64,000 bases of DNA. Origin: Mycolicibacterium sp. P1-5. Lineage in GTDB: Bacteria; Actinomycetota; Actinomycetes; Mycobacteriales; Mycobacteriaceae. The position numbers and the translations under genes were made by a program. Positions within the stretch are counted from its first letter, which is position 1, and every line of letters begins with the position of its first letter. Positions 54,339-64,000 of the stretch are shown piece by piece. The DNA is taken from assembly GCF_008329565.1 (NCBI RefSeq), contig NZ_NPKT01000003.1:62001-126000 (forward strand). The letters run 5' to 3'. The notes beneath the pieces are model-generated. The model saw only the letters and a program-made list of their open reading frames with translations, searched no databases and was not told the DNA's origin.

Positions 54339-55477
54339 CCGACGTTGCGGATCTCTGGGAAAACGGGCCCAGCGGGCAGTTGGCGGCGACCCCCGATGGG
54401 CAGATCCTGAGGGCCAACACCACCTTGGCCACGTGGCTGGGAACCACGCCGAATGCGCTGCGCGGCAAGCAGATCGCTGACTTGCTCACGGTCGGCGGGC
54501 GGATCCACTTCGAGACCCATTTCGCGCCGCTGTTGGCCATGAGTGGACAGCTCGACGAGATCAGTGTCGAGCTGCGGGCCTCGGACGGGTCACGGCGGTC
54601 GGTCTTTCTGAGCGCCAACGTCCAAGCCGACGATGACGGTCGGCCCGCGTTACTGCGCGTCGCCATCCACGATGCCCGCGAGCGGCGATCCTACGAACGG
54701 GCCATCCTCGGCGAACGGCAGCGAGCCGAATCCGCACAGGCCAGGGCGGAATCCTTGACGAGCATATTGCGTAGATCGCTGCTGCCGCCGTCGCTGTCAG
54801 TACCCGAAGGGCTCGCCGCGGCCACCCACTATCAACCCTCGATGACGGACATCGGCGGAGACTTCTACGACCTGTTCCCGTTGTCACACAACACATCCGG
54901 GTTCTTTCTTGGCGACGTGTGCGGCAAAGGCCCGGAAGCCGCAGCGATCACCTCGCTGACGCGGTACACACTGCGTACCGCTGCGGTCATCGACCGGGAT
55001 CCGACCACCGTGTTGCATCGACTCAATGACGTGTTGAACCAAGAGTTTCGCGGTGGCCAACCCCGCTTCTGCACAGTGGTATTCGGCACCCTGACCCCCA
55101 GGAGGGGCGGCTTCGCGGTGCGGCTGGCCAGCGGTGGCCATCCCCCGCCGCTGCTGCTGGAGCATTCCGGCGATGTCAGCTATCTGGACATAACCGGCGG
55201 CATGGCGGTCGGGTTGACCGACCAACCGAAATTCGTCGACGCCAAGCTCTGGCTGGCACCGGGCGACACCATGCTGCTCTACAGCGACGGCTTGACCGAG
55301 GCCCGCGTCGGCGAAGGAACGCATCGATACGATGACGACGGTGAGCTGCGGCGGTTCGTCGGCGCGATGGCGCCCGCCGGCCCCGACGCGGTGATCGCCG
55401 AAATACGGCAGCTGCTGGGCAGTTTCGGGTCGGGCGTCGAAGATGACACCGCAGTGCTCGCGCTGGGCGTACCCTAA
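54335..55477 (+). CDS. rsbP: RsbP-like PAS-PP2C serine phosphatase
   Basis: A 380-aa protein. A PAS domain spans about residues 10-120 (GQILRANTTLATWLG), a short coiled segment (RRSYERAILGERQRAESAQA) follows, and a SpoIIE-type PP2C phosphatase occupies about 165-378 with GGDFYDLF, LGDVCGKG, YSDGLTEAR and DDTAVLAL metal-binding motifs. By analogy to RsbP it would dephosphorylate an anti-anti-sigma factor when energy is low, releasing a sigma factor of the SigB/SigF type. No anti-sigma, antagonist or sigma gene lies next to it, so its target is elsewhere. Coupled to rsbQ through ATGA. Confidence 0.88.
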   Translation: MTDVADLWENGPSGQLAATPDGQILRANTTLATWLGTTPNALRGKQIADLLTVGGRIHFETHFAPLLAMSGQLDEISVELRASDGSRRSVFLSANVQADDDGRPALLRVAIHDARERRSYERAILGERQRAESAQARAESLTSILRRSLLPPSLSVPEGLAAATHYQPSMTDIGGDFYDLFPLSHNTSGFFLGDVCGKGPEAAAITSLTRYTLRTAAVIDRDPTTVLHRLNDVLNQEFRGGQPRFCTVVFGTLTPRRGGFAVRLASGGHPPPLLLEHSGDVSYLDITGGMAVGLTDQPKFVDAKLWLAPGDTMLLYSDGLTEARVGEGTHRYDDDGELRRFVGAMAPAGPDAVIAEIRQLLGSFGSGVEDDTAVLALGVP

Positions 55478-55509
55478 GCTGCCGTTAACCGTCAACGATC
55501 GGGGACCGC

Positions 55510-56367
55510 ATGAAAAAGATGGTGCTCACCGCGGTTGTCACCGCGTGTCTGGCGCTGGTTCAGGGCGGTGTCGCCGGCGCAGACCCCGATACCGGCAGCG
55601 GTACGGGTGGATCGCCGGGCAAAACCCCGCCGGGCACCGGGCAGACCAACACCAACGCGACTGCCGCCCCTGCGCCGGCCACCGACAGCCTCAGTGACGC
55701 ACCCACCGCCAAGGTCGGATCCGATCCGGTCGACACCCCGGCGGACGGCGGTGCATCCAAACTCGGTTCGGCACCCACCGGCAGTCTCTCGCCGAAGACC
55801 AAATCCACGCTGGCCACCGAGACCGCTCGAGTCGACAAAGACATGGCCGAGGTGACCGCGGCCGTTGAGCAGATCCACAACGATCCGGCCATGTCCCGCG
55901 AGGCCGTCCAGGCCGCCGACGCCGAGGCCGATGTCCTGGCCCGGGAACAACAGATCATTCACGAGATCGCGGTAGAGGAAGGTTTCGAGCCGACCCCGGA
56001 AACAGTGCCCGCCGCAAGCGGCCCCGAGTCACCGGCCACGCAACCGGCGGTCAACCGGGCGGCGGTGACCGGCGACCTCAACGCGGCACTCGCTCTGTTG
56101 GACTCCCGGAACTCCGTTCCATCTCCCGACCCCGATCGACCAGCGGCCCGACGGGCCCAACTCGCTCCGCTTGTCGACGCGTTGCGGGCGGCCGAACAGA
56201 GCGGGGACCCGCAGGCGATCGAAAATGCCAAGGCAGCAATCGAATCCGCCCACTCCGTCGACGAGTTGGCGGTACTGCAGCAGACAACGGCAAGGCTGAT
56301 GGCCGACGCGGACCGGGTCTTGCAGGGCTACACGATTCCCGACGGCATCATCGCCAATCAGCGCTGA
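55510..56367 (+). CDS. exported alanine/proline-rich protein of unknown function
   Basis: A 285-aa protein with a signal peptide (MKKMVLTAVVTACLALVQGG, cleavage after VAGA). Residues about 25-95 are Gly/Pro/Thr-rich and probably disordered. The rest is helical and charged, with ETARVDKDMAEVTAAVEQIH and a C-terminal helix pair. No catalytic motif is seen. It is separated from rsbP by 32 bases and from the convergent katE stop by only 3. I do not recognise the family. Confidence 0.7.
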   Translation: MKKMVLTAVVTACLALVQGGVAGADPDTGSGTGGSPGKTPPGTGQTNTNATAAPAPATDSLSDAPTAKVGSDPVDTPADGGASKLGSAPTGSLSPKTKSTLATETARVDKDMAEVTAAVEQIHNDPAMSREAVQAADAEADVLAREQQIIHEIAVEEGFEPTPETVPAASGPESPATQPAVNRAAVTGDLNAALALLDSRNSVPSPDPDRPAARRAQLAPLVDALRAAEQSGDPQAIENAKAAIESAHSVDELAVLQQTTARLMADADRVLQGYTIPDGIIANQR

Positions 56368-56370
56368 CCG

Positions 56371-58482
56371 TCAGCGCGCCGGCGCCACCTCCGACGCCAT
56401 CACATCGACAGCCCGATCCCACACCCGATGTAGACCGACAGCTTTGGCCAGCGCATCGGTGAAGGATCTGTTCACACCGTCGGCGACGAGTACGCCCGGC
56501 GCATCGAGTTCGATACCCGCCGCCAAGAGTGCCTGCGTCCCATCGCCCCACGCGGCCAACGCTTTACAGTGCCGAAATGCCTCTTGCAGTAGCACAATCA
56601 GCTTGATGTCCCGGGTGGGCTTGGTTCCTGCCGCGACGACTACCGCGTCGTATTCGATCGACCGGGCAGTCAGCAATGTCCGCTCGACGATGACGCTGCG
56701 CCGTCCCGACTTGAGCACCCCACCGATGGGAGCGGTCACCAACGGAACTGCGCCGAGCTTCAGAATCGCCTCGACGAGTTTGTTGACGCCGGCCAAGTCC
56801 GAGTCGGCGCCGGCGATGATGCCGATCTTGCGGCCGGCGATCGGGCCCGGCGTCTCGACCACCTGAGACAACGCGGGTGAGGAGAAGACGTCTTTGGGTG
56901 GGTTGCCCTTTGGGTCGGGCAGCCCTAATCCGATCGCCACCTGCTTGCACAGATCGGCGTCGACGTTGGCGAGCACCTCGAGTTCGCGCTCCTTGATCGC
57001 CTGCTCGTAGCACTTCCCCAGCTCGAACGTGAACGCCTCGATGATGTGCGCCTGCTCGACATAGGTCAGGCTGCGATAGAACATCGCGGCCTGGGTGAAG
57101 TGGTCGTCGAACGATGCCGGCTGTGCGCGCACCGTCGAGCCCTCGACAGGCCGCGCTGTCTGCACGTAGCCGCCCTCACTTTCGTCGGCGACGAGCGGCT
57201 CGCCGTCGTCGATGCTGTTGGGCAGGTAAGGCGCCTGACCGGTGTGAATAGCGGTCTGGTGCATACCATCTCGCAGCATGTCGTTCACCGGGCAGTGCGG
57301 ACGATTGATCGGCAGCTGGGTGAAGTTGGGTCCGCCGAGCCGGGTCAGTTGGGTGTCCAGATAGGAGAAGAGACGCGCCTGCATCAGCGGGTCATTGGTC
57401 GGTTCGATACCCGGCACGAAGTTTCCGGTATGGAACGCGACCTGCTCGGTCTCGGCGAAGAAGTTCGTCGGATTGCGGTTCAACGTGAGCTTCCCGATCA
57501 GCTGCACCGGCACCAACTCTTCGGGCACGAACTTGGTGGGATCGAGCAGGTCGATGCCCCCGAAACTGTCGCTGCCGTCGTCGGGCATGACCTGGATGCC
57601 GAGTTCGAACTCCAGAAAAGCGCCCGCCTCGATACCGTCGGCCATGTCCCGGCGGTGGAAGTCGGGGTCCACGCCCGCCGCGATCTGTGCCTCCTCCCAC
57701 ACCAGCGAGTGCACACCGGCCACCGGCTTCCAGTGGAACTTGACCAGGCTGGTTTTGCCGCGCTTGTTGACGAGCCGAAAGGTGTGGACGCCGAAGCCCT
57801 CCATGGTGCGGTACGACCGGGGAATGCCGCGATCGCTCATGTTCCAGAACACGTGGTGTGTGGCTTCGGTGTGCTGCGACACGAAATCCCAGAATGTGTC
57901 ATGCGCCGATTGAGCCTGCGGAATCTCGCGGTCCGGGTGGGGCTTGGCCGCGTGGACGATGTCGGGGAACTTGATGCCGTCCTGGATGAAGAACACCGGC
58001 ATGTTGTTGCCGACCAAGTCGAAATTGCCCTCGTCGGTGTAGAACTTGACCGCGAAGCCGCGGGTATCGCGCACCGTGTCAGCAGATCCGCGTGAGCCGA
58101 GAACCGTGGAGAACCGGCAGAACACCTCAGTCTTCTTGCCCCTCCGACTCAGGAAGCCGGCTCTGGTGACCGACGATGCGGTGCCGTACGACTCGAAGAC
58201 CCCATGGGCCGCTGCACCGCGCGCGTGGACGACGCGCTCCGGGATGCGCTCATGGTCGAAGTGGGTGATCTTCTCGCGCAGATGGAAATCCTCGAGCAGT
58301 GATGGACCGCGGGGACCCGCCTTGAGCGAATGGTCGGTGTCCGGCAACCGGACCCCCTGTGCGGTCGTCAGATACTTCCCGGACTGGGCCCGCGGATCGA
58401 CGTCTGTCGCTTCACCGGTGGCGGTTCCGGTCGGACTGACTCGCTTGGGAGCGGACTGGTCCCGCTGACGACGAGGGGGCAT
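56371..58482 (-). CDS. katE: large-subunit catalase HPII
   Basis: A 703-aa monofunctional haem catalase of the long clade 2 type, close in size to E. coli KatE (753 aa). The catalytic histidine is in [10 protein letters not shown] (H86). [20 protein letters not shown] and the haem-tyrosine loop RLFSYLDTQ are intact. The C-terminal 180 residues form the flavodoxin/PfpI-like domain ([14 protein letters not shown]) typical of HPII. Its role is removal of hydrogen peroxide. The true start is ATG at 58482 ([10 protein letters not shown]), with AGTC and an AGGAG-type site upstream; the frame continuing to 58845 overlaps the divergent gene. Often SigF/SigB-controlled in actinobacteria, consistent with the nearby RsbQ/RsbP genes. 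Confidence 0.93.
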   Translation of the reverse strand: MPPRRQRDQSAPKRVSPTGTATGEATDVDPRAQSGKYLTTAQGVRLPDTDHSLKAGPRGPSLLEDFHLREKITHFDHERIPERVVHARGAAAHGVFESYGTASSVTRAGFLSRRGKKTEVFCRFSTVLGSRGSADTVRDTRGFAVKFYTDEGNFDLVGNNMPVFFIQDGIKFPDIVHAAKPHPDREIPQAQSAHDTFWDFVSQHTEATHHVFWNMSDRGIPRSYRTMEGFGVHTFRLVNKRGKTSLVKFHWKPVAGVHSLVWEEAQIAAGVDPDFHRRDMADGIEAGAFLEFELGIQVMPDDGSDSFGGIDLLDPTKFVPEELVPVQLIGKLTLNRNPTNFFAETEQVAFHTGNFVPGIEPTNDPLMQARLFSYLDTQLTRLGGPNFTQLPINRPHCPVNDMLRDGMHQTAIHTGQAPYLPNSIDDGEPLVADESEGGYVQTARPVEGSTVRAQPASFDDHFTQAAMFYRSLTYVEQAHIIEAFTFELGKCYEQAIKERELEVLANVDADLCKQVAIGLGLPDPKGNPPKDVFSSPALSQVVETPGPIAGRKIGIIAGADSDLAGVNKLVEAILKLGAVPLVTAPIGGVLKSGRRSVIVERTLLTARSIEYDAVVVAAGTKPTRDIKLIVLLQEAFRHCKALAAWGDGTQALLAAGIELDAPGVLVADGVNRSFTDALAKAVGLHRVWDRAVDVMASEVAPAR

Positions 58483-58660
58483 GAAGACTCCTGGGCTTGG
58501 ACGACACGAGAGCCTCCGAGTACCCCGAACCGTCACCTTCAACTCCCAGCGGGTTTCCCGGACCCTTACCCCGAGGGTAGAAAAACCTTCCTCCGCGACC
58601 GCCCGATTCTGGTACTCGCGGCGATTACGGCGAAAGGCCCCGGTCACGACTATTTGAGTC

Positions 58661-62453
<3,793 letters not shown>

Positions 62454-62466
62454 CAGGATTGCCAGC

Positions 62467-63279
62467 GTGAGCATGGGCATCAACCGAGCTGGTTCCGGCA
62501 ATCCTCCGCTGGTGTTCGTGCACGGCTTCGCGTGCGACGGTACGGACTGGCGCGCTCAGGTCGAATGGTTCGCCCCCAGGACCACCGTCATCGTGTGCGA
62601 CCTACCCGGACACGGCACGAGCCCAGACATACCGGCCGAGTGCACCATCGAGGCCTACGGCGCCGAACTGGCGCGAGTCCTGGCGGAGTCGGCGCCGGCG
62701 CCTGCGATTCTCGTGGGGCACAGCATGGGATGCCGGGTGGTGCTGGAGGCGAACCGCGTCCAGCCAAACCTGGTGTCCGGCTTGGTGCTCGTAGACGGCA
62801 GCCGGATCGGGGCGGGCGATCCTGTGGCCGCCGAACAGGCAATGGCCGATGAGCTCACCGGTGATGGCTACCCGCGATTCGTGCGCCAGTTCTTCGAATC
62901 GATGTTCTTCCAGGCGAGCGATCCCACAGTCGCCACGGCGATCGTCGACCGCGCTCTGCGGCTGCCGGCCACTGTGGGCAGGGCCCTGATGACAGACCTG
63001 GCCGGCTGGGACGCCGGCCGAGTCGAGGATGCGCTGGACGGGGTCCATGTTCCGCTGCTCGTCATCCAGAGCACCACAATGGACACAACACGCGAGCGGG
63101 TCTCGCTCGCACCGGACTTGAGCTCTGGGTGGATCGACCTGGTTCGCGCGCACGTGCCACAGGCAACCATCGCGAGACTGCATTGGTCCGACCACTTCCC
63201 ACACATCGCACTGGCGGACGAGGTAACCCGGCTGATCGCCGAATTTGCTGCTCTGGAACCGGAATTAGTGGAACGGTGA
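62467..63279 (+). CDS. alpha/beta hydrolase
   Basis: A 270-aa alpha/beta hydrolase. VFVHGFACDGTDWRAQ is the oxyanion-hole region, GHSMGCR contains the nucleophile serine, and WSDHFPHIAL carries the histidine. Many such proteins are esterases, lactonases or C-C hydrolases; the fold alone does not set the substrate. It starts with GTG at 62467, 14 bases after the PabAB stop (ATG at 62473 is the alternative), so it belongs to the chorismate-derived cluster. Its 3' end overlaps the convergent gene by 15 bases. Confidence 0.85.
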   Translation: MSMGINRAGSGNPPLVFVHGFACDGTDWRAQVEWFAPRTTVIVCDLPGHGTSPDIPAECTIEAYGAELARVLAESAPAPAILVGHSMGCRVVLEANRVQPNLVSGLVLVDGSRIGAGDPVAAEQAMADELTGDGYPRFVRQFFESMFFQASDPTVATAIVDRALRLPATVGRALMTDLAGWDAGRVEDALDGVHVPLLVIQSTTMDTTRERVSLAPDLSSGWIDLVRAHVPQATIARLHWSDHFPHIALADEVTRLIAEFAALEPELVER

Positions 63280-64000
63280 CCGATCTCGGTTGCAGCCGGT
63301 GCCTTCGGGTGGCAGCACGCCGGTGAACAGGTAACTGCGCTTGACCGCCTCGGTGCATGTACTCGCGACGTACATGCTGGTGTGACCCGCGCCCTCGGTC
63401 ACGACGACGCGGGCCTGCCCCAATTCGTTGGCGCCCGCGTATGCGCCGTCCAACGGCGTCGCGGGGTCGTGGCGGGTGTTGAGCACCAGGATCGGGGCGG
63501 CGGTGCGACGGTTCCATGGGCCGGTATAGCGGTCGACATCGTGGCCCTGCCAGAACCCGCACGGGATCGTGTCGAACACCGAGATGCGCCCGAAGTCCGG
63601 TACGGAGTTGGATGCCACGCTCGATGCCCGGCGGTACTCCTCGGGATCGGTCGGCACAATGCTGTCGGTGCACTGGATGGCGTTGTACGCCTCTTCACGA
63701 TTGCCCAGATACAACTGCTCGATGTTCTCCGGCGGCGGGCTGATGCCAGTGACGTCGTCGATGAGTTGTGCTGGGGCCGTGCCGGTGTCGTAGAACTGTT
63801 GAAGCAGTTCGGCCAACTCAGGATAGCTGTCCGGTACCGCCAGCGTGGCGGCGGCGATTTCGGGAAGCGTCCACGGGCGGCCATAGACCAGAACAGACGA
63901 ATCACGGAACCGGTCGGTCAAGGTCCGCCACTTGACCCATGGATCGCCGGCGGAGAACGCGCAACGCGGCCCTGCCGCCGAACAGTCGCTGAGGAATTGG
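63265..64000 (-). CDS. TAP-like alpha/beta hydrolase, C-terminal part (cut by window edge)
   Basis: Minus-strand frame open to the window edge, giving the C-terminal 244 residues. It shows ILVLNTRHDPATPLDGAY with the acid residue and VTEGAGHTSMY with the histidine, then a final disulfide-like pair (STCTEAVKRSY and TGCN), the pattern of the TAP-like C-terminal domain of secreted tripeptidyl aminopeptidase/carboxylesterase proteins in mycobacteria (CaeA/Rv2223c type). The nucleophile serine and any signal peptide are beyond the window. Its last bases overlap the convergent hydrolase gene. Confidence 0.8.
   Translation of the reverse strand, partial: QFLSDCSAAGPRCAFSAGDPWVKWRTLTDRFRDSSVLVYGRPWTLPEIAAATLAVPDSYPELAELLQQFYDTGTAPAQLIDDVTGISPPPENIEQLYLGNREEAYNAIQCTDSIVPTDPEEYRRASSVASNSVPDFGRISVFDTIPCGFWQGHDVDRYTGPWNRRTAAPILVLNTRHDPATPLDGAYAGANELGQARVVVTEGAGHTSMYVASTCTEAVKRSYLFTGVLPPEGTGCNRDRSPFH

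Noticed and set aside
57046..58095. 349-aa plus-strand open frame
   Set aside because: Antisense to katE, whose frame carries intact catalase motifs.

Overview
The window is high-GC actinobacterial DNA, and the gene content points to a fast-growing mycobacterium (Mycolicibacterium-like). It has a haemophore-type secreted protein with an N-terminal signal peptide, other small exported proteins with mycobacterial-style signal peptides, a long-form KatE catalase, an actinobacterial P450 and a fused PabA/PabB synthase. I see no tRNA, rRNA, CRISPR array, integrase or intact insertion sequence.

Layout. (1) 1-1.5 kb is chromosomal backbone: the start of an unidentified gene and a cytochrome P450. 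(2) 1.5-42.25 kb is a defence island of about 41 kb. Its left edge cuts into a 3' remnant of an NrtR/Nudix-like regulator gene. In order it holds two coupled dynamin-like GTPase genes (minus strand); divergently from them, a complete type 2 BREX (Pgl) operon pglW-pglX-pglY-pglZ-brxD-brxHI running directly into mcrB-mcrC; a decayed transposase fragment; a two-gene unit coding for a 1745-aa exonuclease-DinG-RecQ fusion and a 2144-aa SNF2/RapA-type helicase with three cysteine-rich zinc clusters; and a convergent pair of coupled small genes (a DUF6308-like protein and a 302-aa unknown). (3) 42.3-64 kb is backbone again: an exported protein, a LuxR-type regulator, MFS and APC transporters, a haemophore-like protein, a 20-residue-repeat exported protein, a large exported helical protein, a GGDEF protein beside an RsbQ/RsbP stress-signalling pair, KatE, and a small chorismate-derived metabolic cluster (PaaK-like ligase, chorismate-mutase fold enzyme, PabAB, alpha/beta hydrolase).

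How the island could work. BREX type 2 marks host DNA through PglX and blocks phage replication with the PglW kinase, PglY and BrxD ATPases, PglZ phosphatase-fold protein and BrxHI helicase. McrBC cuts modified-cytosine DNA that escapes such systems. The genes from pglW to brxHI and on to mcrB overlap at start/stop codons, so they are probably made as one polycistronic unit. The dynamin-like pair resembles membrane-acting defence GTPases (LeoA/LeoBC type). The helicase-nuclease/SNF2 pair is the best candidate for an undescribed system: two giant coupled proteins that together hold a DEDDh nuclease, three helicase motors and many zinc modules, inside a defence island. Its function is inference from domains and context only.
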